In this document: in pieces, positions 20,138 to 31,526 of the stretch
How positions within the stretch are numbered: the first letter of the stretch is position 1
How the letters are laid out: every line of letters starts with the position of its first letter
Source: Larix kaempferi
Lineage: Eukaryota > Streptophyta > Pinopsida > Pinales > Pinaceae
Assembly: GCA_027924585.1 (NCBI GenBank)
Contig: BSBM01000904.1
Span: 20,793,001-20,857,000 of the forward strand
DNA length: 64,000 nt
Direction: 5' to 3'
Program-made: the position numbers and the translations under genes
The notes under the pieces: model-generated
The model's input: only the letters and a program-made list of their open reading frames with translations
What the model was told of the DNA's origin: nothing
Database searches by the model: none

Positions 20138-23060
20138 ATGGACATTGGGGTTAGATGTGGAAAGCTATACAAGCTCTTATTTCAGCCGCAACATGCTTTG
20201 GCACACAACAGCAGCAGTGAGCTTTGCGAGCTATGGCATCAGAGGATGGCCCACTTGCATCGCCCAGCTTTGAGATTGTTGAGTATGGTTACAGGTTTAC
20301 CAGAGTTCAACACAGAGCAGAGTGATCTTTGCAGGGAGTGTGCTTTGGAAAAGTACATCAAGACTACTTTTTCGAGCAATGACAGCAGATCAGCAGGAGT
20401 ACTTGATTTGATCCATACAGATATATGTGGTCCTATGTCATCAGTTTCCTTGACTGGATTTGAGTATTATATCTCTTTCATCGATGACTATTCCAGGAAG
20501 ACCTGGATCTACTACTTGAGGAGCAAGAAGTCACCCCTAGTATTGAGGATCTTCCAAGAGTTCAAAACTCTTGTGGAGAATCAGACAGGGAGGAGGATTC
20601 GGGTCATGAGATCGGACAGTGGGGGTGAGTATACCTCCAATGAGTTTGATGAGTTTTGCAAACAGGAGGGCATACGGAGACAGTTGACAGTTCCATACAC
20701 TCCTGAGCAGAATGGAGTAGCGGAAAGGAAGAACAGGGCTATTGTGGGAGCAGCAAGAGCTATGCTTCATGATTAGAGTCTTCCTTTCTTTCTTTGGGCA
20801 GAGGCATGCAGTATTGTAGTTTACCTGTAGAACAGGAGTCCCCACCGTGCCTTGGGGAGGAAGACTCCTGAGGAGATGTTCACAGGCAAGAAGCCTGAAG
20901 TTGGCCATTTTCGCATATTTGGTTGCTTGACTTACTCTCATGTCCCTTCTGAGAAGAGGACAAAGTTTGATCCCACTGCAGAGAGAGGCATCTTTGTGGG
21001 CTATGCTGAGACTTCAAAGGCTTACCGCATTTATCTTCTTGGCCAGAAGAAGGTTGTTGTGAGGCTGGAAGTGAGATTTGAGGAGGAGAGAACCTTCAGG
21101 AAGTCTAGAGAGTTGGAGCATGCAGAGCCACCGACTTCCACACCTCAGGTGACACAGGGATCTTCAGCACATATCACAGGTCCACAGGTTTCCAGAGTGA
21201 CTGGGTCATAGGTTACAGGCATAGGCTCTACAGGTTCAGTGGTTCAGCGAGCAGGTACTCCTGGGACAGGTTCTGGTTCTCAGGCTACAGGTTCACCAGT
21301 GACTAGTTCACGGGCTACTGGTCCACAAGTTGTTGGACCATCTGCTTCTGGTAGTTCTTCAGATGAGGAGAGACCAGTTTGGGAGGAGCCTTAAAGGAAG
21401 AGGAAGCCTAAATGGCTTCGTGATACCTTGGAGGAAGCAGAGGCATTTGGTAGGCCCCGGGAGGAGGTTAGGACAGTAGTGATGCCAGATAGATTGGGCA
21501 TGGCTCTAGTTGCGAGTCTTCGTGATTCAGAGCCTTCCACATTTGAGGAGGCCTCTCAGCATCAGGTTTGGAGAGATGCCATGATGGAAGAGTACCATTC
21601 CATCATGAAGAATGATGCATGGGAGATAGTACCAAAACCAGAGGGGAAGTCTGTTGTGACTTCCAAGTGGATCTACAAGGTGAAGCATGCTGCAGATGGC
21701 AGTGTGGAGAAGTACAAGGCTCGTTTTGTGGCACGAGGGTTTTCACAGATAGAGAGAGTTGATTATGATGAGACCTTTGCATCGGTTGCTCGTTATTCTT
21801 CCATCGGAGCAGTGATTCCTATAGCAGCAGAGATGGGTTGGAAGATCCACCAGATGGATGTGAAGACCGCATTTCTCAATAGTCTTCTGCAGGAGGAGGT
21901 TTACTTAGAGCAGCCACAGGGCTTTGAGATTCATGGGAGAGATTCTCATGTGTGCAGGCTGAGAAAAGCCTTGTATGGATTGAAGCAAGCTCCTAGAGCT
22001 TGGTACTCCAGGATTGATGGGTTTCCAGAAGAGCGAAGTTGATCCCAACCTTTACTACATTGTGGTTGGTGGAGATCCTCTCATTCTTTTGTTATATGTT
22101 GATGATTTGTTTATCACTAGGGAGGAGCGTCTCATTGCACATTGCAAGAGAGACCTTGCTACAGAGTAAGAGATGACAGACATTGGGTTGATGCACTATT
22201 ATCTGGGGATGGAGGTTTGGCAGGAGCCTGGTCATATTTTCCTGGGACAAGGAAAGTATGCAATAGATATTTCTGAGGAGATTTCAGATGGAGGATTGCA
22301 GGCCGATGTCCACACCTATGATCACCAACTCGAGGAAGCTTCATGCTTCTGAGGGTAAGTTGGTGGATCCTACACTATACCGCAAGCTCATTGGGTCATT
22401 GATGTATCTGGTCAACACCAGGCCAGACTTATGTTTTGCGGTGAACACTCTTAGTCAGTTCATGGTGGAGCCTAGGAGTGTGCACTGGGTAGCCGCGAAA
22501 CATGTGTTGAGATACCTTGCAGGGACATTGGACTATGATTTGGACTACAAGGGTTTGGGTGGAGTCAGTTTGGTTGGTTTCACAGATTCAGACTAGGCAG
22601 GCAGTGTGATGGATCGGAAGAGCACTTCTGATTGTTGTTTCAGTTTGGGCTCGGCAGCAGTGTCGTGGTTCAGTCGGAAGTAGTATCCGTTGCTTTGAGT
22701 TCTGCTGAGGCTAAGTATATGGCAGCCAGTCAAGCTACTTGCAAGGCACTGTGTCTTCGTAAGTTGTTGGTTGATTTATTTGATCAGGAGTTGAGACCTA
22801 CGGTGATTTACTGTGACAATCAGAGTTGCATCCAGCTCTCTGAAAATCCAGTTTTCCATGACAGGTCTAAGCACATAGAGATCAAATACCACTTCATCCG
22901 AGATTATGTTCAAAGAGGAGCTGTGGAGTTACAATACATTTCCACTGATGAGCAAGTTGTAGATATTCTGACGAAACCTTTGGGGAGGGGCAAGTTTGTC
23001 TTCTTCAGGGACAAGTTGGGAGTGGTGCAGAACACCTTCCTCGGTAAGAGGGAGTGTTGA
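20138..23060 (+). pseudogene. Copia pol: integrase, reverse transcriptase, RNase H (broken)
   Basis: In the same frame as gag: GAG-pre-integrase (LWHQRMAHLHRPALRLL) and integrase core (HTDICGPM, FIDDYSRKTW, SDSGGEY, EQNGVAERKN). The frame is cut by TAGs at 20774 and 21209 and a TAA at 21392. RT follows (WRDAMMEEYHSI, SKWIYKVK, VDVKTAFLNS-like MDVKTAFLNS, YGLKQAPRAWY), with a frameshift near 22030. YVDDLF is at about 22097, a TAA at 22167 and another frameshift near 22270. RNase H reads SLMYLVNTRP, then DSD-stop-AG (22594-22596), DNQSC and SKHIEIKYH, ending at 23060 against the LTR. These domains give target joining, cDNA synthesis and RNA removal. Confidence 0.93.
23046..23054 (+). other. Polypurine tract
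   Basis: AAGAGGGAG immediately before the 3' LTR. It primes plus-strand DNA in the family. The minus-strand copia element at 32602-39794 has the same tract at its 3' LTR. Confidence 0.85.
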
Positions 23061-24178
23061 TTTTTGTACCTAGGAAAGTGTTCCCCTAGGTGACTTTTGC
23101 CTAAGTCACTTAAGAGGGGGAAATAAATTGACCCTTGCATTAAATGACTTGAGATGAGCATTTAATTAGACTTTAGAAAGTAAAGTCACTTTTTGGAAAA
23201 ATTTAAGTGAGGTGAGTGAAATTATTTTTAAACGAGATTTAATGAGCATTTAATCTCATCCACTCATCCAACTCAACTCCACCGTTGGATTAGAAGACCA
23301 CTCACTTACCCTAGGGTTTTCACCAAAAAGGCAAGAGAAGGCAAATGAGGATCATTCTTGAGAAGAGAGATGAGAGAAGGGGCACGAATTTCAAGGAGGT
23401 TGCTGGAGCATTTATGAGTAGCACGAAAATGGAGGCAGCATTTTTTTATTAATATTCAGCACAGAAACCAAGGCACCGTACAGCATTTATTGGCACTATT
23501 TTCGAGGAACAGTACAGCAAGGTCGTACAGCAGAATTCTGGGCACAGAATTCAAGGATAACTGCTGGGCACATTTCCAAAGGAAGGGCATGCATTTCTAG
23601 GCAAAAATCTAGGCACGGTTTTCTAGAAAATTTAGGCACAGATTTTGAGGTCCGTACAGTCTGTACGGACTGTACTTTCTACACAAATTTCGAGACTATT
23701 TTTCTGCACAGATTTTGAGGCATTTGGTAGAGATCAAGGTGCTGGTTTTGGCACAGATTTCGAGGCAGTGTTGGGGCACAGAAATCGAGCCAGTGGTTTG
23801 GCTCAAAAATCGAGACAGTAGTTTGGCACAGAAATCGAGGCAGCATTCTTGGGCGACTTTGGTTGGTTGAGATAAGTACATTTTGACTGTAAAAATTTAT
23901 ATACTGAAGATTACTGAAGAAATATTAAATTCTCTCTCTGACTGGTTTTCCCCTAGTGGGTTTTTCCAGGGCTATGGCAAAAAATTTCTCAGTCTGAAAT
24001 ATTTTATGGCGTGCATAAATATTTAATTTTCTGCCTGTAAATTTGATTTTTAACTGTCTTTTTTAAAGTCTGAAAATTACATGTCATTTCCAACTTTCAC
24101 AAAAATTCTGGGTTGGGCATTAAACAATGGCAAGTTGACTTGAAAACCGGGTTGGGTTAAAACATCTGAAAACTTCCA
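23055..24178 (+). repeat. 3' LTR of copia element 1
   Basis: 1124 bp, TGTTGATTTTTGTACC ... GAAAACTTCCA. It includes a perfect 10-bp inverted repeat with one central base at 23650-23670 (GTCCGTACAG-T-CTGTACGGAC), degenerate in the 5' LTR. Confidence 0.95.
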
Positions 24179-24237
24179 GTCCTCATGTCAGGTGACTTAG
24201 CTTGATTCAACCAAGCATGTAACCCAAAAATAGGAGC

Positions 24238-24295
24238 ACATCAAATGCTGGAGCACTTCTTGAAGATAAGAGTACATCGAAACCATACAAGGTCT
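24238..24295 (-). pseudogene. psaB: Plastid psaB insert (NUPT), 3' piece
   Basis: Minus strand reads TLYGFDVLLSSRSAPAF, matching the PsaB segment YGFDVLLSS...PAFN of photosystem I apoprotein A2. It is followed (toward lower coordinates) by unrelated sequence. It is collinear with the piece at 26790-27303: HGKT there is continued by LYGF here. Plastid DNA transferred to the nucleus, non-functional. Confidence 0.85.
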
Positions 24296-24322
24296 TGTTG
24301 ATTTTTAGTGCAGCTGCGAGAC

Positions 24323-24772
24323 CCATTCTCAGAGAGAATGGTACCCTAGTCATTTGACTAGGGTTCCTGGTCAAGTTAACCAGGCAAAGTATGAGTAAGA
24401 CCCTAGAAGGTACCCTAGGGCCCCCAGCTGTCTCCTGGGGTTCTTGGTCTAGGACCAAGCAGATTAATGCCATGGCAAAGTCCCTAGCATGTGGCTAGGG
24501 CCCCTATTTGTCTCTAGGGTATTCTGGTCTAGAACCAGATGGTTTCTTGGTCATGATGACCAAGCAGATCTTGCAGGTTGAGACAGAGACTTCCTACCTA
24601 GGTCCTGCAGATGGTTGATCAACATTCAGCCTAGGACTGAATGCTCAGCTTGAGGCTGAGGACCATTCTCTGGGAGAATGGAGATCCTGGTCATGGACCA
24701 GATGGTTGATCAACATGTCCCAGTCTAGGACTGAGGTTCAGCCTTGAGCTGAAAGCCATTCATTGGGAATGG
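24323..24772. repeat. Array of about 16 short stem-loops in LTR
   Basis: Dyads in order (arm/loop/arm): CCATTCTC 24323-24341; ACCCTAGTCA 24343-24364; CCTGGT 24366-24384; CCCCAG 24422-24440; CTTGGTC 24443-24459; CCCTAGC 24482-24500; CCCTA 24502-24519; TCTGGT 24523-24539; CTTGGTCA 24546-24564; ACCTAGGT 24596-24603; GTTGATCAAC 24614-24623; CATTCAG 24623-24643; CTCAGC 24644-24660; CCATTCTC 24663-24681; CTGGTC 24687-24701; GTTGATCAAC 24705-24714; CAGTC 24721-24733; TTCAGC 24737-24753; CCATTC 24756-24772. Loops are mostly 2-7 nt, often TAG or TGG. Confidence 0.93.
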
Positions 24773-25443
24773 AAGATATTGTTGTCCCCTCTCCTAATCG
24801 GTTATTGCTAGGTTGCTTCTCAAGGGACTGGCCACCCCTTGACGATGTCCCTAGTATCTAACTCTTAGGAGCAGTATTAAGGACAAAAGAATTGTACCAT
24901 CCGTTTGGATCTTCTCCCTTATAGAGTGATGAAAATATATATGTGTATCTTAAGAGAGAGAAAAGTCTTTGGTCCTGTTGGTCCTATTTGATTGCTTGTC
25001 CACTTTGATTTTGTGGTTGTTGACTCATGGTCCTATTCTTGCTTGGGTGCACATTTGACTATGATGACTCCTACCTTATGGAATATTTTTTACCTAAGGA
25101 TATATTAAGGACCATCTATTATTATAGTCATCTTATGTTTTGTCCCACTCATGTTTTTGGTTTATTTACTTTATGTTGGACCTTTGATTTTTTCACTTTA
25201 TGATAAATTCATTAAATATTTATTTTAGTCTTATTAATAAAATCTTTATGATTTTATTAATAAAGACTTTGTGATTTTATTAATAAAGTTTTATTATTTT
25301 ATTATTATTTATTTGTCCATTTTAAGTCTTATCCTATTAATACATTGGACCATTGGTACTTTATCCTTTGACCTCTCTTTTCTTATTATTTTATTTATTT
25401 TTATTTTATTCCTATTCTAACCTAAGGTTGTTAACTCTCAATC

Positions 25444-25451
25444 TATATAAA
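25444..25451 (+). promoter_or_regulatory. TATA-like box of the solo LTR
   Basis: TATATAAA about 1.15 kb into the LTR, followed by a T/C-rich stretch. The homologous LTR has TATAAATA at 63273. U3 would then be 24296 to about 25475 (inference). Confidence 0.5.
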
Positions 25452-25587
25452 CCTTACAAAACTTATGTTCTCATATCTCACAACGAGCTCACACTTCACT
25501 TTTCGTTTTGTTTCTCTCGGGTAATATTTTCGGGTCTGCTCCTATTTGGAATTCACGACTGTCTCTCTCTTCACGGCTTTATCCTCA

Positions 25588-26030
25588 CGGATCTTCCCTC
25601 ACGGCTTTTTGCTGTAGCATTTGATTTCCGGCTGTAGCTTGTCTCACGGCTTCTCTATTTCTGCTGTAGCAATTGATTCCGGTTGTAGCATGTGATTCCC
25701 TCACGGCTTTTTGCTGTAGCATTTGATTTCTGGCTGTAGCTTGTCTCACGGCTTCTCTATTTCTGCTATAGCAATTGATTCCGGTTGTAGCATGTGATTC
25801 CCTCACGGCTTTTTGCTGTAGCATTTGATTTCCGGCTGTAGCTTGTCTCACGGCTTCTCTATTTCTGCTGTAGCAATTCCGGTTGTAGCATGTGATTCCC
25901 TCACGGCTTTTTGCTGTAGCATTTGATTTCCGGCTGTAGCTTGTCTCGCGGCTTCTCTATTTCTGCTGTAGCAATTGATTCCGGTTGTAATTCTCTCACG
26001 GCTTTTCTATTTTTGCTGTAGCATTTAATC
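25588..26030. repeat. About 100-bp tandem repeat (CTCACGGCTTTTTGCTGTAG)
   Basis: Units start CCTCACGG at about 25588, 25699, 25801, 25899 and (short) 25993. Each has TTTGCTGTAGCATTTGAT and TTCCGGTTGTAGCATG. The block lies downstream of the TATA-like box, so probably within R/U5. The homologous LTR has an unrelated 96-bp repeat in the same position. Confidence 0.9.
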
Positions 26031-26786
26031 CCGACCTGTTGCTTTGTGGACTCGTTCTACTGTTTGATCTGAGTTGTTTTTAAGAAACCCGATCTGCTGT
26101 GTTGAGAAGGCCGTGAGGTCTGGGGATCGGATTTACCTTTTATGGTGTTTGATTTACTTGCCGTGGGTTGTATTTTGATCACCTGTGACTATTTATTGTT
26201 CATATTGCAGAGAGTTGATTGTCTGATTTTTTATGTTGATTGATTAAGGTCGGTCTTAGGTTGATATATGTATGCCAAGCCTTGACCAGATCTGACTTGC
26301 TTATATTCTTTATTATGTGCTGTGAACCTACTAGGGTTTTGTTTTTTATGCTAAGTTTTATCGTGACTTTCACTGTGTTTTCTGATTGTCATTGACTTAC
26401 TTTGGTTGATTGTACTACAACCCTCTCATCTCTCTCTCAAGGTACGCATATGGTTAACCAGTTTGACTTGTCCTTTCAGTGACAAGATCAAACTCAGAAC
26501 CATCTGAGTATAAGTTGGATCCAAACGTTTGTGTTAATTCTTTGATGCAGTACATGTTTATTTTACTGTAATTTATTTTATGTTATTTTTCTTAACTTAG
26601 CATTTGATGATTCTCGAGGACCAACATTAATGCAGTGACTAAATGGAGCATTAAGTTGAAGGAGATGAAAATTATGTTATTTATGTTTTAAATCAATTTA
26701 AATTTAAATTAAGCAGTATATTTGTTTGCATGTTCTTGTATCAAGTTTTTATATATGCGATAAAACGTACATAACCTGGAATTTCA

Positions 26787-27303
<517 letters not shown>

Positions 27304-27761
27304 CTGGGGAAGAGGGGGGATCCGGCAAGGTTTTCCTTGGGGAAAAAAAATCAAACCTGAAAAGCACATAATCCAAGAGGAAAAAACCTGCCACCATTAT
27401 ACACCCAATACTCCACTAATTCACCGCCATTATGAAAAGTGGCGGCATGAAGTTTGCCAGGGATATCAGCAAACTCAATCCAATTCAAGGCCATGAAGTT
27501 GCTGCCATGTCAGTCAAAAGAGAACAGGGAATTATCTAGGTTTGAACTCTGGCCAGGGAAGGTTGTCCGAAAATCAGAGGTAATCAAGAAGAGGAAAATT
27601 ATAGGAAGAAGGTGGAAAAAACAATGGAACGGGCAAGCTCTGTTCTGGATAGGGAGTCTCAAGCCAGAAGAGGAAGAAATAGATCAAGGGTGCAGGAGAA
27701 AACTCCAAGAAGCTTAACGTTAAATGATATAAGAGCACAATAAATGATGGCAGCACCAAAG
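27304..27761. other. Unassigned spacer
   Basis: No recognised homology between the psaB insert and the TIR element at 27772. Confidence 0.4.
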
Positions 27762-27771
27762 GGTATCTCCC

Positions 27772-28705
27772 ATACTTACCAGAATCGCGAGTTGACTCGC
27801 GTTTTTTCCGAGTTTGACTCGGATCAGTAGGGAAACGATCCGTTCTGGATTGAGCCAAGTTTAACTCGGGCTGATCGATTTCTAGGTCAAAAATTTGCCA
27901 TTTTCATTTTTTTCTCTCTCCTCTCCTATATGCGTCGCCTATTCAAGCTCTATCCTCTATCCGGGCAATGGATTTTCGAGCTCTCTCCTCCTCGACGGCT
28001 TTCCAAGCTCTCCTCTATCCATGCGATGGCCGTGAGCGGACTGGGAAGAGTGTCCTCTATCCACGCGACGACCGTGAGCAAAGCTGCGGACTGGGAAGAG
28101 TGTCCTCTATCCACGCGACGGTCATGAGCAGAGCTGCCGATTGGGAAGAGTGTCCTCTATCCACGCGATGGAAGTGATAGTGGCAGATACGAATACCTTC
28201 TGCAAATGAGCGGGATCACCGGTTCCAAGGGTTATACAAAAAAGCCGAGCCGTTTTCAATTTAGGTTATAAATCATTAATTAAAATCTTTCATTTGTTTA
28301 AATAAATTATTTCATATTTATTATGTATTAAATATTAGTTTCTTTATTATATTAAAATACATTAAATATATTTTTTTAATAAATAAGGTAAATTATATAT
28401 GATAGGTTAAAACTTAACATATAAAAAATATAATTTATATTTTAATAATGTGATATTAATTAACTTGATGTCGATTTTCATTATAAATTTAGAATTGGGA
28501 TAGAATTGATATATTTTGGCCATTTATTGATATCTTAAGGACATCTATTGATATCTTATATTGCTATTTTGAATATCTATGAAAAATGTTTTTTGTTAAT
28601 TCAAAAAATGTCTATATATTTAATTTTTTTTATTTGCCGATTTTTTCCCAATCTGATTCAAACTCTTCGCTCTTTTGCCTCGCCGATTCCGAGTCTGGTA
28701 AGTAT
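27772..28705. mobile_element. Non-autonomous TIR element, 10-bp TSD (Mutator-like size)
   Basis: Perfect 12-bp terminal inverted repeats ATACTTACCAGA ... TCTGGTAAGTAT, with direct duplication GGTATCTCCC at 27762-27771 and 28706-28715. Length is 934 bp, no transposase. The subterminal segments share GAGTTTGACTCGG and TTTTTTCCCAATCTGA motifs with the element at 28976 and the fragment near 41880. A duplication of 9-11 bp is characteristic of Mutator-like elements. Superfamily is inferred from that alone. Confidence 0.8.
28043..28192. repeat. 50-bp tandem repeat, three copies
   Basis: Units begin GGGAAGAGTGTCCTCTATCC at 28043, 28093 and 28143, inside the TIR element. Confidence 0.9.
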
Positions 28706-28975
28706 GGTATCTCCCTCGAAAGCAACATTTGATATAGAGGAACTACGGATATAGAAAGAGTGATCACATAGGAAACTGGATTTTTTCTGTGGGATCCTAG
28801 AAGCTCCAAAACAAGAAACATTTGTATTCTGCCAGTAGATCTAAAGAAAGAAGTTCATGAATTTCTTGTGGGAATGGGGAAGGCAACCTGGAAAAAACCA
28901 GTAACCAGAACAAAAGAACAAACTGATAGAGGACATCAAAGCCCTGACCTGCGGGCTTAGGAAGCTGGAGGAAAC

Positions 28976-29330
28976 CCATGTTACCAGGATTTAGGGTCAA
29001 ACTTGTGATTCACCGAGTTTGACTCAGATAAGACCCTAAACAATTTTTCTGGACCTTCCTGAGTCAAACTCAGGTGAGACATAGTTTGACTTGGTCAATG
29101 CAAGTTTAACTCAGTCAATGCAAGTTTGACCGACGATTAATCGTAAGTCAAAGTCAGATTCACTGAATCAGACTCACTCATTTTAACCTCTGCTGGGCAT
29201 GTGTCAAAATATGTGTATATCATTATATTATTGTACTTGCCGAGTTTTTCCCAATTTTTTCCCAATGTAAGTCTAACTCTTGGCTCTTCCACATTGCCAA
29301 CTTTTTCCTGAATCCAAGTCTGGTAGCTTC
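28976..29330. mobile_element. Short TIR element (MITE-size), 9-bp TSD
   Basis: 355 bp flanked by GGAGGAAAC (28967-28975 and 29331-29339). Ends CCATGTTACCAGG and AAGTCTGGTAGCTTC are imperfect inverted repeats sharing the TTACCAG/CTGGTA core with the 27772 element. The interior has GTTTGACTCAG and AGTTTTTCCCAATTT, the same subterminal vocabulary. Hence the same family, more deleted. Confidence 0.72.
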
Positions 29331-29649
29331 GGAGGAAACAACTGCTGAAGAGAAGGAAAGAAATAAACAACTGAAAAGAATAGAGCCATATCTGCAGAAC
29401 TGAGAAGGAGAAACCACGTAACGCTAGAGGTCCTTGGATTGATGGAACAGGCTGTGTCTGGCAAATTGAATATTCTACTCGAGGAATGCTATGACAAACA
29501 GGTACAACAAGGAAGAAGTACCAACAGCCCAGAGAACAGTTCCAAATAAGAACCATGCAGTCTTCAGTACGACCTCACTTGTTTTTCTGTCTCAATTCTC
29601 GTTGGGGGAAGTTTTATCTACATATCTTATAGGTATCAAGCCTTATGAG

Positions 29650-29970
29650 TCCACCAGGCTGTGGTCTAGCAGAAACTGAATGGTTGCTGTGAAGATGACC
29701 CAGATTCAAATCCTAGCAGGCTAGTTCTTCCCATGTGGAATCTGCCTATAGTGGCTTGTGGCTAGGCCTTGTTGGGGCATGTACCCTCTTAGACGTAGCC
29801 AGGATTTGTGCCGATCATTGTTGTTGCCTTGTTGTAGCCTGCAGGAAGTTAATATGTATTTGCACTGACTTAGTACCAGCAACTCCATCTCCACTAATAA
29901 AAATGCTAGAGGATGGGGCTGAGGTTTTCAGGGTTTTCTGTCCATTGAGCTTTAGCCTTTTTCCCTCTTG
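29650..29970 (+). mobile_element. tRNA-derived SINE (plus strand)
   Basis: GTGGTCTAGCAGAAAC (about 29661) resembles an A-box, and AGATTCAAATCC (29702-29713) a B-box, about 30 bp apart as in a tRNA. A 230-bp unrelated body ends CTTGAAAAAAAG near 29970. A target duplication was not found. Different family from the SINE at 2085. Confidence 0.55.
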
Positions 29971-29974
29971 AAAA

Positions 29975-30990
29975 AAAGTATCTGACCTTATACTATTAGT
30001 TTAGCTCTTGTTTTGCCAAGCTTCTTAGTTATGGATAGTAAAGAGCAATCTGGTCCTTTTTGAAAGTTAGTATGTTGTATTTCTGCAAAAACAGGAAACA
30101 ACCCCAGATGAGAGGTGACGTCCCAGGAACGCCAAACTGGCATCCCCTACATCTCAGGGACAGAAGGGTACCTTTAAAATATTACCCGTCCTCAGAACAT
30201 GGGAAATGCACAGAATGCATCCCATGGAACACTGCTTGCAAGAAATGGTCCATGAAACTAATAGAAAGGTCCTCTTTGATTTCCTTCAAAAATTCAATAA
30301 GATCAGTGCCAAGCAGCCAATAGACTTTGAAATCTCAGTGTTTCGACATATTATGACTTTCTGGACTCATTTAATTCATGTACCAGAATAGCTGGCTACA
30401 GTATGATCCATCATAATAGCTCATTACATACATAATGACTGCCCAAGTTTCAGAATGAAATGCAAAGCATTCAGCATTTTCATGCAATATTTCTCCAATG
30501 AAAAATTATAGTTCATTGAGTTCAACTACCAGAAAAGGTTGGCTACAGTGTGATTCATCATAATAACTCACTACATTATGACTGTCCAACTTTAAGCATA
30601 AAATGCACAGCATTCAGCATTTTCATGCAATGCTTCTCCAATAACAAATTGTTTTTCATTCTAATGGAAATTGGAAGGAACGAAATGTTGCTGGTAACTA
30701 GTTTGCATGAAACTATCTGCACATGGCACACATGTGCAACTAGAAAGATGGGAACGCATGGCAAACAAAAACCCCAAGATTGAGACCCTGGATGTTCTTT
30801 ACAGGAATCTATCTGCATGGGGCATGCATGTGCAAAGGGAAAGAAAAGAAATGGGAAAATATATACTTCAAGATTCTAAGTACCCTAATTGATTATATTT
30901 CTTGCAACGGAATCACACATCTCAAACTTAAGAGCAATTTAGACCCCAGATATACTTCCAACAGACATGCAAACTAAGGTGGAAAACATG
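29975..30990. other. Intronic sequence next to eIF3m exons
   Basis: Contains a diverged direct repeat (about 30395-30510 and 30535-30640, sharing CAGCATTCAGCATTTTCATGC) and a pair of segments with CATGCAAACT/CTATCTGCA near 30700 and 30810. No gene recognised. Confidence 0.5.
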
Positions 30991-30995
30991 CAAAC

Positions 30996-31134
30996 CTGGA
31001 ACATATCTGGCGCCTTAACAAATTCTATAATGGCCCTCACAGCTTCTTCTTTCGCTTCATTTGTTGTGTAAGCATCCTCACCATCAAATGTTGCTAAGTA
31101 CTTCAGAAGAAAAGAATAAGAATCCTTTGCTGAA
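30996..31134 (-). CDS. EIF3M: eIF3m exon before the giant intron
   Basis: 139 nt after GTTGTGCAG, ending CAG|GTTTGC (phase 0). It encodes SAKDSYSFLLKYLATF, DGEDAYTTNEAKEEAV and RAIIEFVKAPDMFQ. This is the eIF3m segment KYLATFxGEDA...EEAKEEAVRAxIEFVKAP. Its donor must splice across about 30.1 kb to 896. No lesions. Confidence 0.96.
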
Positions 31135-31225
31135 CTGCACAACCCATTATGTTAATTGTTATTCTAAACAAAAATGCAGTAAACAGAACACAAAGCTTGT
31201 AGGTCTTTAAAATAATCTAAAATAC

Positions 31226-31438
31226 CCTTTATGGTCTTTCAAGATGTTGGAAATAGCCAGAAAAAGTTCTCGCTGATTATTTTTCCGGATGTTCCATTCT
31301 TTCAAGAAAGCATCCATCTTCTTGAAAGAAGGAATGATAAGATCTGGAACTTTCCCATTAGCTGCCAGCTTAAGAGCTCTCTCATATACCAAGAATTTGC
31401 TATATGGATTCTCAAGCATGTTGTACAGATTGAAGAGT
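31226..31438 (-). CDS. EIF3M: eIF3m exon (LFNLYN...LKDHKG)
   Basis: 213 nt after ATATTTCAG, donor AAAGG|GTATTT. It encodes LFNLYNMLENPYSKFLVYER, ALKLAANGKVPDLIIPSFKK, MDAFLKEWNIRKNNQREL and FLAISNILKDHK, collinear with plant eIF3m (LFNLYNLLENPY...SFKKxDxFLKEWN...QRELFLAI). First codon is split with the previous exon (AT|A, Ile). The frame is uninterrupted. Confidence 0.97.
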
Positions 31439-31526
31439 CTGAAATATCAACAGAAACAAAGTCAAATTTCTGAGAGCATGAATCAATAATTTGTACCTCT
31501 AAAGAATGAAATAAAAATATATTTAC

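Larger units (their letters stand above)
17619..24178 (+). mobile_element. Full-length Ty1/copia LTR retrotransposon
   Basis: TG...CA LTRs at 17619-18758 and 23055-24178. An iMet-type primer site directly follows the first LTR and a purine tract directly precedes the second. Gag-protease-integrase-RT-RNase H order places it in Ty1/copia. Target duplication is imperfect: GTCTT before, GTCCT after. By eye about 60 differences separate the LTRs over 1.12 kb (5-6%), mostly transitions, so the insertion is old. Coding sequence is interrupted by stops and frameshifts. Length is 6560 bp. Confidence 0.95.

Noticed and set aside
24207-24473. Minus-strand open frame of 88 codons
   Set aside because: It runs from the stem-loop array of the LTR into the psaB scrap. 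A chimera across an insertion junction, not a gene.
24323-24772. Stem-loop array as microRNA precursors or intrinsic terminators
   Set aside because: Arms of 5-10 bp are far too short for plant pre-miRNA, and bacterial-type terminators are not relevant in nuclear DNA.
25585-25851. Repetitive minus-strand open frame
   Set aside because: Produced by the tandem repeat of the LTR. No start context or homology.
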